Below are positions 9,502 to 18,130 of a stretch of 64,000 nucleotides of DNA, piece after piece. Source of the DNA: Streptomyces luteolifulvus. GTDB lineage: Bacteria > Actinomycetota > Actinomycetes > Streptomycetales > Streptomycetaceae. The DNA lies in NCBI RefSeq assembly GCF_008806595.1, contig NZ_VZRB01000006.1, positions 62,001-126,000 on the forward strand. The letters are read 5' to 3'. The notes under the pieces are model-generated. The model searched no databases and was not told the origin of the DNA. It saw only the letters and a list, made by a program, of their open reading frames with translations. The number at the start of each line of letters is the position of its first letter. The first letter of the stretch is position 1. A program made the translations under genes and the position numbers.

Positions 9502-9681
9502 TCAGGGCTGCTCCGTCATGTGCCGGGAGTGCGGCTTCTCCATGGCGGCGCGAAAGCGCGCGTATCCGTCGAGCTCGGGCCCGTCGTTCCGTGCCCTGCG
9601 GGTGCGGTTGGCCCAACTTCCCCACAGACCGGCGCCGATCGCAGCCACAAGCGGAATCAGCAACCAGGCGAGCGCCGCCAT
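9502..9681 (-). CDS. Small single-helix membrane protein
   Basis: A 59-aa protein starting MAALAWLLIPLVAAIGAGLW, one N-terminal transmembrane helix followed by a charged cytosolic tail (RTRRARNDGPELDGYARFR). GGGAGG 5 nt before the ATG at 9681 decides this start; longer in-frame starts upstream lack it. It precedes the YlbL-type protease gene by 36 bp on the same strand, so the two are probably co-transcribed. Function unknown. Confidence 0.75.
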   Translation of the reverse strand: MAALAWLLIPLVAAIGAGLWGSWANRTRRARNDGPELDGYARFRAAMEKPHSRHMTEQP

Positions 9682-9833
9682 ACCGACCTCCCGACCCCAC
9701 ATGAGCGACCGCAACTGACTGATCAGCAGATTAACCATCTGCACCGACAACGCTCACGGCAGGGGGGTGGTTACGCAACCGGAAGGCCGGGCCGGTGGCG
9801 GGGGCGGATCGGCCGGCGGTGCCCGGGAACGGA

Positions 9834-10295
9834 TCAGCAGGCGCCGACCCACTCCTCGGTGCCGTCGGAGAACCTCTGGTGCTTCCAGATGGGTACCTCG
9901 TGCTTGAGGTCGTCGATCAGCTTCCGGCAGGCCTCGAAGGCCTCCCCGCGATGCGGGCACGACACGGCGACGACCACGGCGAGATCCCCCACCTTGAGGT
10001 CACCGATCCGGTGCACCGCGGCCAGCGCCCGCACCGGATACTCGGCGACCACCTTCTCGGCGATCCGCCGCATCTCGGTCTCGGCGCTGGGGTGGCAGGA
10101 ATAGCCGAGCTCGTCGACGTCGGCCCCGCCGTCGTGGTTGCGCACGGTGCCGACGAAGAGAGCGGTCCCACCGGCGGCGTCGTCCCCGACGGCCCGGAAG
10201 ACCTCGTCCAGGGAGAGTGCGGTCTCGCGGAGGGCGATGAGCCTGATCGGGTCCTGCCCGACCTGCTCGCCGGGGTGGTCGTTGGTGCGTGCCAT
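9834..10295 (-). CDS. moaE: Molybdopterin synthase catalytic subunit MoaE
   Basis: A 153-aa protein. MoaE inserts sulfur from MoaD thiocarboxylate into precursor Z to make molybdopterin. The motifs FVGTVRNHDGG, HRIGDLKVGD, CPHRGEAFEAC and the catalytic-lysine segment KHEVPIWKHQ (K131, K138) are intact. The start MARTNDHPGE is chosen because upstream sequence lacks similarity. No moaD lies adjacent; MoaE sits alone here, as is usual for this Streptomyces region. MoeZ, encoded 33 kb away in this window, activates MoaD-type partners. Confidence 0.9.
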   Translation of the reverse strand: MARTNDHPGEQVGQDPIRLIALRETALSLDEVFRAVGDDAAGGTALFVGTVRNHDGGADVDELGYSCHPSAETEMRRIAEKVVAEYPVRALAAVHRIGDLKVGDLAVVVAVSCPHRGEAFEACRKLIDDLKHEVPIWKHQRFSDGTEEWVGAC

Positions 10296-10385
10296 GCCTC
10301 CATCCTGCCGCACTCCGCCGACGACTCGGAACGGGCCTTTCGCCCTCCACGCGCGCGTGGAGTGTTGGAGCGTCCTCCAGGGCAC

Positions 10386-10490
10386 ACAGCCCGTCCGGCG
10401 TTCGAGGACGAGGCCGGAGGCCGAAGCGGGGGTCTGGGGGCACCGCCTACAGGGACAGGGAGGGCCGGGGCGGCGGGGGCGAAATCCCCC
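10386..10490. repeat. Interspersed Streptomyces REP-like intergenic repeat
   Basis: The segment starting GCCCGTCCGGCGTTCGAGGA and containing a CGGGGGTCTGGGGGC block and a GGGGCGGCGGGGGCGAAA block matches, from memory, a repeat scattered between genes in many Streptomyces genomes. It lies in a 277-bp gap between moaE and the SDR gene, where no gene is seen. It holds several complementary G/C runs able to fold. Confidence 0.5.
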
Positions 10491-10572
10491 GCCGCAACGG
10501 CGAGGGGGCGGCCCACCCCCGCACCAGCGGCGGGCGCCCCTCCTCCGAAAGGCCCTCCCGAGACGCGCCGCC

Positions 10573-11685
10573 TCAGATCCGCCGCCGCGCCTTCCGCGCC
10601 CGCCGCACGACCGCCGCCGCGCCCAGCAGCGCGACCGTCGCCCCCGCGGCCCCCGCCGCGGTCGCGTCCTTGCGGCCGAGCCGCCGGCCGGCCACGGTGT
10701 GCCGCCCGGAGACCTCCTCCAGCAGCTCCGCGAGCACTTCCTCGTTGGTCCACTGCGGCCGCCACCCCGCGTCGTGGAGCCGGCTCCCGCTCACCACCCA
10801 GGGATACATCGTGTACGCCAGGTCGCCGGCCGGGGAGGGAGTGAGACCGATCCGGTGCAGCCGGGCCGCCGCGCCCAGGGCGACGGCCGACGGCAGCTCC
10901 ATCCGCCGGATCCCGCTGAGCTCCTCGACCTCCTCCTGTTCGAGCCACCCCTCGCATCCGACGGCGAGTTCCCCGTCGACCTTCTCCAGGACGGCGAACT
11001 CCAGCGCACTGCACAGGTCCTCGACATGGCAGAACTGCCAGGCGGGCCGCGAACCGGCGACGACGAGCAGCCGGGGCGACTCGAAGTACCTGGTCAGCGC
11101 GGTGTCGGTGCCGCCGACCAGCACCGCCGGGCGCACGACGGTGACATTGAGTCCCGGATGCGCCCGCGGGGCCCGGCGCGCGAGCCGCTCGATCTCCAGC
11201 AGGTCGCCGACCCCGGTGGCCTCCGCCGTGGCCCTGAGCTCGGCGTCCTCCGACAGCGGCAGTTCGTTGTCCGGCAGCGCCCCGTAGACCATCGAGGACG
11301 TGCACAGCACCACCCGGTGCACCCCGGCCGCCGCCGCGGCGGTCAGCACGGTCTGCGTCCCCCGGACGTTGTACGCCGTTCGGGCGGCCGCGTCGGTCTC
11401 CAGATACAGATCGAGCGCCAGGTGCACGACCACGTCGGCACCGCGCAGCTTCTCGGCGATCGCGGGGTCCCGCACATCGAGGATGTGCCACTGTGCCGCC
11501 GCACAGTCACCGCGCCGCTCGTCGATGGCGATGACCTGCTTGATCTCCTCCGAGGCGGCGAGCCGCTCGGTGAGCAGCGCGCCCACGCCGGACGCGGCGC
11601 CGGTGACCGCTACGACGGGCCCGCGCGTGGCGGGACTGGTTGACTGGTTTCGCGCTGCGCGAACCTGCGGATCTGGGGAACTCAC
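10573..11685 (-). CDS. Extended SDR NAD-dependent epimerase-like protein with C-terminal membrane helix
   Basis: A 370-aa protein. The Rossmann fingerprint TGAASGVG is at about residues 28-35. Other marks are the conserved Asp in DVRDPAI, the NVRGTQ motif, a SSMVYG motif and VRPAVLVGG. The C-terminus has a helix of about 20 small hydrophobic residues followed by RRARKARRRI, suggesting membrane attachment. Such extended SDRs act on nucleotide sugars or steroid-like substrates; the substrate is unknown. GTG at 11685 is preceded by GGAGA at proper spacing. It is divergent from the zincin gene. Confidence 0.8.
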   Translation of the reverse strand: MSSPDPQVRAARNQSTSPATRGPVVAVTGAASGVGALLTERLAASEEIKQVIAIDERRGDCAAAQWHILDVRDPAIAEKLRGADVVVHLALDLYLETDAAARTAYNVRGTQTVLTAAAAAGVHRVVLCTSSMVYGALPDNELPLSEDAELRATAEATGVGDLLEIERLARRAPRAHPGLNVTVVRPAVLVGGTDTALTRYFESPRLLVVAGSRPAWQFCHVEDLCSALEFAVLEKVDGELAVGCEGWLEQEEVEELSGIRRMELPSAVALGAAARLHRIGLTPSPAGDLAYTMYPWVVSGSRLHDAGWRPQWTNEEVLAELLEEVSGRHTVAGRRLGRKDATAAGAAGATVALLGAAAVVRRARKARRRI

Positions 11686-11877
11686 CGGGTGTCTCCAGCG
11701 GTTGTCATCAATACGGGCGCGAGTGACGCGTACGTACCAGGTGGCATCCATCCTGCCGCAGGCCGAGAGTCGGCGAAGCACCGAGGCCCGAACGGCCTGT
11801 GGTGTCTACCCTGGGTGGTGTTGTCGGGCAGTCGCGCCGTCGGAAAGAACCGGCGGCCTTACCAGCCGAGGATTCCC

Positions 11878-13341
11878 GTGAGTAACACCCCATTCGGATT
11901 CGGCCTTCCGCCGGAGGAGCCGGACGACGGCGACGAGGGCAAGAAGAAGGACCAGGAGAGCGGTGGTGGTCAGGACCCGGCCAACCCGTTCGGATTCGGA
12001 CTGCCCGGCGCAGGGGGCTTCGGAGGCCCCGGCGCCGACAATCCGCTCGCTGCCATGTTCGGTTCGCTGAACCCCACCGACCTGGGCGCCGCCTTCCAGC
12101 AGCTGGGCCAGATGCTCTCGTACGAGGGCGGTCCGGTGAACTGGGACATGGCCAAGCAGATCGCCCGCCAGACCGTCTCACAGGGCACTGCGGACGGCAC
12201 GAAGGACGCGAGCGTCGGCCCGGCCGAGCGCTCCGCCGTAGAGGAGGCCGTCCGCCTGGCCGACCTGTGGCTGGACGATGTGACGTCCCTGCCGTCCGGT
12301 GCGGGGACCGCGGTGGCGTGGAGCAGGGCGGAGTGGGTCGAGGCGACCCTGCCGGCCTGGAAGGAGCTCGTCGACCCGGTGGCCGAGCGGGTCGGCACCG
12401 CCATGGGTGACGTCCTGCCGGAGGAGATGCAGGCCATGGCCGGCCCGCTGATCGGCATGATGCGCTCGATGGGCGGCGCCATGTTCGGCACCCAGATCGG
12501 GCAGGCCGTCGGCGTGCTCGCGGGCGAGGTCGTCGGCTCCACCGACATCGGCCTGCCGCTCGGCCCGGCCGGCAAGGCCGCGCTGCTACCGGTGAACATC
12601 GAGACGTTCGGCAAGGACCTCGGCGTGCCGAAGGACGAGGTGCGGCTGTATCTGGCCCTCCGTGAGGCCGCCCACCAGCGCCTGTTCGCCCATGTGCCGT
12701 GGCTGCGTTCCCACCTGTTCGGCGCAGTCGACGGGTACGCGCGCGGGATCAAGGTCGACACGGCCAAGCTGGAGGACGTGGTCGGCCAGTTCGACCCGCA
12801 GAACCCGGAGCAGCTTCAGGACGCCCTCCAGCAGGGCATGTTCCAGCCGGAGGACACGCCCGAGCAGAAGGCCGCCCTGGCCCGTCTGGAGACGGCTCTG
12901 GCGCTGGTCGAGGGCTGGGTGGACGCGGTGGTCCACGCGGCCGCGAAGCCGCGCCTGTCGTCCGCCGACGCGCTGCGCGAGACCCTGCGCCGCCGCCGCG
13001 CCTCGGGCGGTCCCGCGGAGCAGACGTTCGCCACGCTGATCGGCCTGGAGCTGCGCCCGCGCCGCCTGCGTGACGCCTCCCGTCTGTGGGCGTCGCTGAC
13101 GGACGCGCGCGGTGTCGACGGCCGCGACGGTCTGTGGGCCCACCCGGACATGCTGCCGACGGCCTCCGACCTGGACGACCCGGACGGTTTCGTGCACCGG
13201 GAGCAGCTGGACTTCTCCGAGCTGGACAAGATGCTCGGCGAGGCGGCCGACAAGCCCGACCTCAGAAAGGCGGACAAGCCCGACCTCAGAAAGAAGGACG
13301 ACGGCTCCAAGGACGCCCCCAAGGGCGACGACGCCGAGTGA
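11878..13341 (+). CDS. Zincin_2 family protein (DUF2342, putative zinc metalloprotease)
   Basis: A 487-aa protein. The N-terminus is low-complexity, with two copies of PFGFGLP. The conserved core includes the Gly-rich membrane-like segment MRSMGGAMFGTQIGQAVG and the family motif EAAHQRLFAHVPWL, whose histidines are the suspected metal ligands. The C-terminus is a charged Lys/Asp tail with a duplicated ADKPDLRK segment. It is the counterpart of Rv3195. Protease activity is predicted by family, not proven. GAGG lies 7 nt before the GTG start. The next gene overlaps by 4 nt (GTGA), implying translational coupling. Confidence 0.85.
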   Translation: MSNTPFGFGLPPEEPDDGDEGKKKDQESGGGQDPANPFGFGLPGAGGFGGPGADNPLAAMFGSLNPTDLGAAFQQLGQMLSYEGGPVNWDMAKQIARQTVSQGTADGTKDASVGPAERSAVEEAVRLADLWLDDVTSLPSGAGTAVAWSRAEWVEATLPAWKELVDPVAERVGTAMGDVLPEEMQAMAGPLIGMMRSMGGAMFGTQIGQAVGVLAGEVVGSTDIGLPLGPAGKAALLPVNIETFGKDLGVPKDEVRLYLALREAAHQRLFAHVPWLRSHLFGAVDGYARGIKVDTAKLEDVVGQFDPQNPEQLQDALQQGMFQPEDTPEQKAALARLETALALVEGWVDAVVHAAAKPRLSSADALRETLRRRRASGGPAEQTFATLIGLELRPRRLRDASRLWASLTDARGVDGRDGLWAHPDMLPTASDLDDPDGFVHREQLDFSELDKMLGEAADKPDLRKADKPDLRKKDDGSKDAPKGDDAE

Positions 13342-13865
13342 ACCTGTACGACGACGCGGTCCTCGTACTAAAGGGCTACGAGGACCAGGCAGAGCTGCGC
13401 CAGGCCTACCTGGACCATCTGGCCGGGCACCCGGACGGCATGTGGAAGGCCTGCGCGGACGGCCACCTCACGGCGAGCGCCCTGGTGATCGATCCCGTGC
13501 GCGGCCGCGTGCTGCTGACCCTGCACCGGAAGCTGAGGATGTGGCTTCAGATGGGGGGCCACTGCGAACCGGGAGACGCCTCCCTGGAGGCGGCGGCGCT
13601 GCGCGAGGCCACGGAGGAGTCCGGAATCACCGGGCTGACGCTGCTGCCGGGCGGCCCGGTGCGCCTCGACCTGCATCCGATCCCGCCGCCGTGCCACTGG
13701 CACTTCGACGTCCAGTACGCGGTCCTGGCACCGCCGGACGCGGCCCACGCGGTCAGCGACGAGTCACTCGACGTGCGCTGGTTCCCGTACGACGAGGTGG
13801 CGGACGTGGCGGACGAGTCGGTCGTACGACTGCTGGAGGCGACGCGCGCGAGGTCGGCGGTGTGA
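13338..13865 (+). CDS. Nudix hydrolase
   Basis: A 175-aa protein with a variant Nudix box, GGHCEPGDASLEAAALREAT followed by EESGI, in which the REATEESGI core is intact and the upstream spacing differs from the canonical form. A second domain mark is HWHFDVQYAV. Nudix enzymes hydrolyse nucleoside diphosphates linked to another group; the substrate is unknown. The GTG start overlaps the zincin stop by 4 nt. Three tandem copies of a 15-bp GAGACATGGGTGCCT-like repeat follow the stop at 13864-13906. Confidence 0.85.
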   Translation: MNLYDDAVLVLKGYEDQAELRQAYLDHLAGHPDGMWKACADGHLTASALVIDPVRGRVLLTLHRKLRMWLQMGGHCEPGDASLEAAALREATEESGITGLTLLPGGPVRLDLHPIPPPCHWHFDVQYAVLAPPDAAHAVSDESLDVRWFPYDEVADVADESVVRLLEATRARSAV

Positions 13866-13902
13866 GACGTGGGTGCCTGAGACATGGGTGCCTGAGACAT
13901 GG

Positions 13903-13936
13903 GTAAGGGGCGACCGCCCAGGTGGTCGCCCCTTAC
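13903..13936. terminator. Bidirectional terminator between the Nudix and AIM24 genes
   Basis: A perfect 13-bp stem GTAAGGGGCGACC / GGTCGCCCCTTAC with an 8-nt loop lies between two convergent genes, 38 bp and 18 bp from their stops. Confidence 0.85.
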
Positions 13937-13953
13937 GTCTGCATTCTGGACGG

Positions 13954-14709
13954 TCAGCTCCAGACGTTGCCCTGGTTCTGGCCGCGGGCGCCCTGCTGGC
14001 CCATGCCGAACTGGGCGGCGACGCCCTGCCCGATCACGGCGTTCTGCGGCGGCAGCAGCTCGCTGGGCTGGACGAGCGCGTAACCGCTGCCCATGAAGCT
14101 GAGCTCCCAGCCCTCACCGGTGCTGCCACGCCGGCGCCACACCCCGGAGGAGTGCGTCTGGGCCTGCATCTGCACACGCAGCCCGGTCGACCAGGCGACG
14201 ATCGCGTCGGCATCGCAGTTGACGTACTTGTCCGGCGTCACCTGCATCATCAGCGGTGCGCCCGAGGTCATGAGGGCGACCCGGCCGCGTCCGGTGATGT
14301 TGAGCTGGTACTTCCCGGAGCCGGAGATGCCGTACTGGCTGTCGACGGCGATGACCTCGTGGTGCAGGGAGGAGTCCATCGCCAGCACATAGCTGCTGTC
14401 GACGGTCAGTCCGTCCTGGTCCACGTCCATCAGGTGGATGTGCTGGGCGAGGTTGGCCAGGTAGACCGTGCCCTGCCCGTGGCAGCGCATCAGGTCGAGG
14501 CCCTCACCGGTGTGAGCACGCGCGCGACTTTGCTGGCCGCTCTGGTGCTCGGCGTCGAACTCGACGAGGCCCTGATAGGCGACCATGGTGCCCTTGCGGG
14601 CGAGGATGTCGTCGTGGCCCTCCAGGACGACGCGCAGCATCTGCTTGTTCTGCAGACTCCAGCGTTCCTGGGTCTGCTGGTCGTTGTAGGCGAAAAGCGG
14701 GCTCTGCAT
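13954..14709 (-). CDS. AIM24-family protein (third gene of TerD-AIM24 operon)
   Basis: A 251-aa soluble protein of the AIM24 beta-helical (TRAP-like fold) family. Motifs include LARKGTMVAYQGLVEF, MRCHGQGTVYLAN, YGISGSGKYQLNITGRGRVA and a C-terminal FMGSGYALVQPSE. The family is named after a mitochondrial protein; bacterial function is not established. GAGGGGGAT precedes the ATG and lies at the end of the upstream AIM24 gene, only 16 bp away, so the genes form an operon. The Gln/Gly-rich C-terminus (GMGQQGARGQNQGNVW) is unusual. Confidence 0.85.
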   Translation of the reverse strand: MQSPLFAYNDQQTQERWSLQNKQMLRVVLEGHDDILARKGTMVAYQGLVEFDAEHQSGQQSRARAHTGEGLDLMRCHGQGTVYLANLAQHIHLMDVDQDGLTVDSSYVLAMDSSLHHEVIAVDSQYGISGSGKYQLNITGRGRVALMTSGAPLMMQVTPDKYVNCDADAIVAWSTGLRVQMQAQTHSSGVWRRRGSTGEGWELSFMGSGYALVQPSELLPPQNAVIGQGVAAQFGMGQQGARGQNQGNVWS

Positions 14710-14725
14710 GGTGTGGTGATCCCCC

Positions 14726-15406
14726 TCAGCCCCGGAGCCGGAGACGGTCGGTGCTGTCCTCGCTGGGCTGGACGACGACGATGCCCTGGCCGGAGAAGGC
14801 CATCTGGTACGCCTCGCCGCTGCCCCGGCCGATCAGTGACTGCGCCTTGAAGCTGCGCTTGCCCTTCACCTTGAGGTTCGGGGACCAGGCGACGAGCGCG
14901 TCCGGGTCGACGTACGTCTCGTTCTCGCCGCCGCCGCAGTCCACGACGATCGGCTTGCCCCGGGAGGTCAGCGCGACCCAGCCCTGCCCGGAGATCTTGG
15001 TGTTCCACAGCCCCTGTCCGGCGAACTTCGCGAGCCCCTTCACGCGCTCGACACCCCAGGTCAGATGCGCGTCGAAGGCGAGCAGGTTGGTGGCGTTGAC
15101 GGAGATCCCGTCGCCGTTGAGGTTGATCACGACGACATTGGCGCCGTAGTCGGCGAGGTAGAGCAGGCCGTCCCCGGAGCACTTCATCAGCGGCGCGCCC
15201 TCGCCGGTCATCCAGTCGCGGGCGATCTGGCGCACGGCCGGCGGGTTGGGCTCGTACTGGATGAAGCCTTCGTAGGCGACCATCGACCCCACGCGCGCGA
15301 GGAGGTCGCTTCCGGTCTGCAGGGCGACCTTCAGCATGTGGTTGCCGTGGTTCTCCATGCGGGCGGTGACCGGTGCGGGGGCGTAGCCCGCGAGCGGCTG
15401 GTTCAT
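14726..15406 (-). CDS. AIM24-family protein (second gene of TerD-AIM24 operon)
   Basis: A 226-aa AIM24-family protein, paralogous to its two neighbours. It shows LARVGSMVAYEGFIQY, MKCSGDGLLYLADYG, LWNTKISGQGWVALTSRGKP and FSGQGIVVVQPSE. GAGGGAGAG upstream overlaps the stop of the TerD-AIM24 gene, with 13 bp between coding regions. Three divergent AIM24 units in a row suggest a hetero-oligomer, which is inference. Confidence 0.85.
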   Translation of the reverse strand: MNQPLAGYAPAPVTARMENHGNHMLKVALQTGSDLLARVGSMVAYEGFIQYEPNPPAVRQIARDWMTGEGAPLMKCSGDGLLYLADYGANVVVINLNGDGISVNATNLLAFDAHLTWGVERVKGLAKFAGQGLWNTKISGQGWVALTSRGKPIVVDCGGGENETYVDPDALVAWSPNLKVKGKRSFKAQSLIGRGSGEAYQMAFSGQGIVVVQPSEDSTDRLRLRG

Positions 15407-15419
15407 GACGGGCTCTCCC

Positions 15420-17135
15420 TCAGATCTCGTACGGCTGGACGACGATGAAGTTGCCGGGCGCGCCGCGGAACTGGAGGTTGACGCTCTCCCCGGTGTCGCC
15501 GGCGTACGCGTTGCGGCGCATGCGCACCTGGCTGGAGACGACCACCTGGGAGGCGGACGACCAGGCGATCACGGCATTGCAGTCGGCGAACGTCGTGGGC
15601 GTGACCGGCAGCACCACGGGCACGCCGTGCGTCTTCACGACGATCGTGCCGGTGCCCTGGAACTGCATCGTGAACAGCGCGCCGCCGGGAATACCGTGCC
15701 CCTCGATACGGCGGACCTCGTACTGGAGGCTCTCGTCGAAGGCGAGGACGTTCTCCGCGGAGACACAGATGCCGTCGCCCTGGAGTTCGATGGGGTGCAG
15801 CATCGTGGAGTTCTCGGCGAGGAACACCTGTCCCTGGCCGGTACAGCGCATCAGCTGCATCTCCTGACCGGTCGCGTTGCCCACGATCCGGCCGGCGAAC
15901 CCGGCGCCCTTGTAACTGAAGTCGACCTTGCCCTGGTAGAGGACCATGCTGCCCTGGCGGGCGAGCACGGGCTGGCCGCCGATGCCGAGGTCGACGCGGA
16001 CCATCTTCTTGTTCTGCTGCGTCCAGCGCTGCCCGGTCGGCGTCTCCTTGAACTGCTGCAGCGCGGCCGCCACACCGGCGCCCTGCGGCGCGCCCTGGGG
16101 CATGCCCTGCGGCGCTCCGTACGGCGCCTGCTGTCCGGGGACCTGCCCGAACGGGGGCTGCTGGCCGTATCCCGGGGGCGGGGTCGGCTGCCCGTAACCG
16201 GGGGGCGGCGCCGGGGCCTGCGGGGCCTGGGGCTGGGCGTAGCCGGGCGGCGGCGGGGGCGTCTGGCCGTACGCGGGCTGCTGGCCCGGCTGTCCGAACG
16301 GCGCGGGCGCCGGGGCCGGAGGCGGCACCGGGGCACCGCCGGGCGGTGTCATGGGCGCGACGATGGTGGGTGCGGAGTGCACGGGGGGTGCGGCGGGCGC
16401 CGGGGCCGGGGGCGGAGTGGCTCCCGGAGGGGGCGCGAAGCCCTGCGGTGCGGGCTGCGGCGCGGGGGCCGGAGCGGGCGCGGGGGCGGCCGGAGCAGGC
16501 GCCGCGGCCGGAGCGCCGAACGCGGGCGGCGCGGAGGCCTGGGCGGGCGGGGCGAAGCCGGGAGCGGCGCCGCTCTGGGCCTGCTGCTGCGGGGCGGGCG
16601 CCTCCTCCTCGAGGACCTCGCCGCCGAAGTTCTTGAGCAGCGCGTCGAGGCCGCCGTCGAAGCCCTGACCGACCGCGGCGAACCGCCATACGTCCTTCAG
16701 GTAGAAGTCGCCCAGCATCACCGCCCGCTCGGTGGAGAACTCCGAACCGTTGAAGGAGTAGCGGGCCACTTCCTCGCCGCCGGCGACGATCCGGACGTAT
16801 CCGGGGGCGATCTGCGACATCTGCCCGGCGCCGTCGATGGTCGCCGTGAACGACAGCTTCTGGATCTGCGGCGGAACCCGGTCGAGCGTGACCCGGAAGG
16901 ACTCCGTGTCACCGGACTGGGCGCCCAGGAGCTGGATGGACTCCTCGGGAGACTTCGGCTGGTTGAAGAAGACGAAGTACCGGTCGTCCGAAAGCCGTTC
17001 GTCGGCGTCGAGGCCGAAGCAGCTGATGTCGAAGTTCAGCCCCGGGCCGCTGATCTGCACGCCTACGTACAGATCCGTACCCGTGGTGAGGTCACTGATC
17101 CTGGCCTTGTGGCCGCGTTGGAATTCCCTGGCCAT
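15420..17135 (-). CDS. TerD-AIM24 fusion protein (first gene of the operon)
   Basis: A 571-aa two-domain protein. Residues 1-185 form a TerD-type stress domain: starts MAREFQRGHKARISDL, with the calcium-binding-like segment LDADERLSDDRYFVFFNQPK and GGEEVARYSFNG. Residues about 195-350 are a very Pro/Ala/Gly/Gln-rich linker. Residues 350-571 form an AIM24 domain (LARQGSMVLYQGKVDF, GTGTIVVKTHG, FIVVQPYEI). TerD proteins belong to tellurite and general envelope-stress systems. The start is set by the TerD N-terminus; no strong ribosome site is seen. The operon continues with two single-domain AIM24 genes. Confidence 0.87.
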   Translation of the reverse strand: MAREFQRGHKARISDLTTGTDLYVGVQISGPGLNFDISCFGLDADERLSDDRYFVFFNQPKSPEESIQLLGAQSGDTESFRVTLDRVPPQIQKLSFTATIDGAGQMSQIAPGYVRIVAGGEEVARYSFNGSEFSTERAVMLGDFYLKDVWRFAAVGQGFDGGLDALLKNFGGEVLEEEAPAPQQQAQSGAAPGFAPPAQASAPPAFGAPAAAPAPAAPAPAPAPAPQPAPQGFAPPPGATPPPAPAPAAPPVHSAPTIVAPMTPPGGAPVPPPAPAPAPFGQPGQQPAYGQTPPPPPGYAQPQAPQAPAPPPGYGQPTPPPGYGQQPPFGQVPGQQAPYGAPQGMPQGAPQGAGVAAALQQFKETPTGQRWTQQNKKMVRVDLGIGGQPVLARQGSMVLYQGKVDFSYKGAGFAGRIVGNATGQEMQLMRCTGQGQVFLAENSTMLHPIELQGDGICVSAENVLAFDESLQYEVRRIEGHGIPGGALFTMQFQGTGTIVVKTHGVPVVLPVTPTTFADCNAVIAWSSASQVVVSSQVRMRRNAYAGDTGESVNLQFRGAPGNFIVVQPYEI

Positions 17136-17302
17136 GCGTAACGACCGTCCCCCATCCCGAATGTGAGTGCGTCGCGCCAGGCTAACGTCAATTTCGGACA
17201 CCGGAGCATGCCGGAGGATGTCGGTACAGAGCCGGTACACAATCCCATGCCCCGGGGGCTGCCGCCCGGGTGTGCCGCCCGGCGTTCTCGCTCGGTATGG
17301 GC

Positions 17303-17899
17303 TTACTCGCCCCCGGTGCCCGGCAGATGGGGCAGCCGGTCGGCGGCGACCACGCCCTCGAGGTAGCCGCGGGCCCGCTCGGTCCGCGGGTAGGCCTCCA
17401 GGAGCCGCCAGAAACGGGGCCCGTGTCCGGGCACGAGCAGATGTGCGAGTTCGTGGAGGAGAACGTAGTCGACGACGTACTCGGGCATGCCCTGCAGCCG
17501 GTGCGAGAGGCGGATGCTGCCCTCGGAGGGTGTGCACGAACCCCAGCGCGTGTTCTGGTTGGTGACCCAGCGGACCGACGCGGGACGGGCCCGGCCGTCG
17601 AAGAACTGCGCCGAAAGACGCTCGGCGCGCTGCTCCAGCTCCGCGTCCCCGAGGACCCGCTTGCTCTCCTGGGCGGCCAGTTTGTCGAGCATGACGCTCA
17701 CCCAGCGCTGTTCCTCGGCCTCGGACATCCGGGCAGGGATGAGCACGATGGTGCGATCGCCCTCGCGGTACGCGGAGACCGTCCGTCGTCGACGGGCGCT
17801 CCTGCGTACCTCGATCGCGCTCGCCCCCGAGCCTCTCGGCGGCTGGCTCGTCGTGCGGCGCTGCGGTGTTCCGGCGCTTTGCAGTGGGTCGGCGGGCAC
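17303..17899 (-). CDS. M48/YgjP-type (DUF45) zinc metallopeptidase
   Basis: A 198-aa soluble protein. The family signature WGSC is at residues 119-122, and the zinc motif HELAH at 149-153 is followed by H159 in VPGHGPRFW. This HExxH arrangement matches YgjP/DUF45 metallopeptidases. The N-terminal 40 residues are Arg-rich and poorly conserved. The GTG start at 17899 has no strong ribosome site, so a shorter protein is possible. No operon partner; the ThiF-like gene is divergent. Confidence 0.85.
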   Translation of the reverse strand: MPADPLQSAGTPQRRTTSQPPRGSGASAIEVRRSARRRRTVSAYREGDRTIVLIPARMSEAEEQRWVSVMLDKLAAQESKRVLGDAELEQRAERLSAQFFDGRARPASVRWVTNQNTRWGSCTPSEGSIRLSHRLQGMPEYVVDYVLLHELAHLLVPGHGPRFWRLLEAYPRTERARGYLEGVVAADRLPHLPGTGGE

Positions 17900-18130
17900 G
17901 CCCCGACGTTACCCGCTGCACACGGGGGAAGTCCCGACTCCGGGACGGTTCGGTTCCGATCCCCCGTCAGGCGTCTGATTCGTACGACGAATCCTTGCCC
18001 TTTGTGGACAACTTTCGCCGCCCGGTGACGCATGCGGGCATGCTGGCTGTGGCCGGCGGAGCTGCGACCGATTCCGAGCGACGCTCCACCGGCAGACGGG
18101 GATGTTCTACGAGGGCTACGGGGGCCTGTC

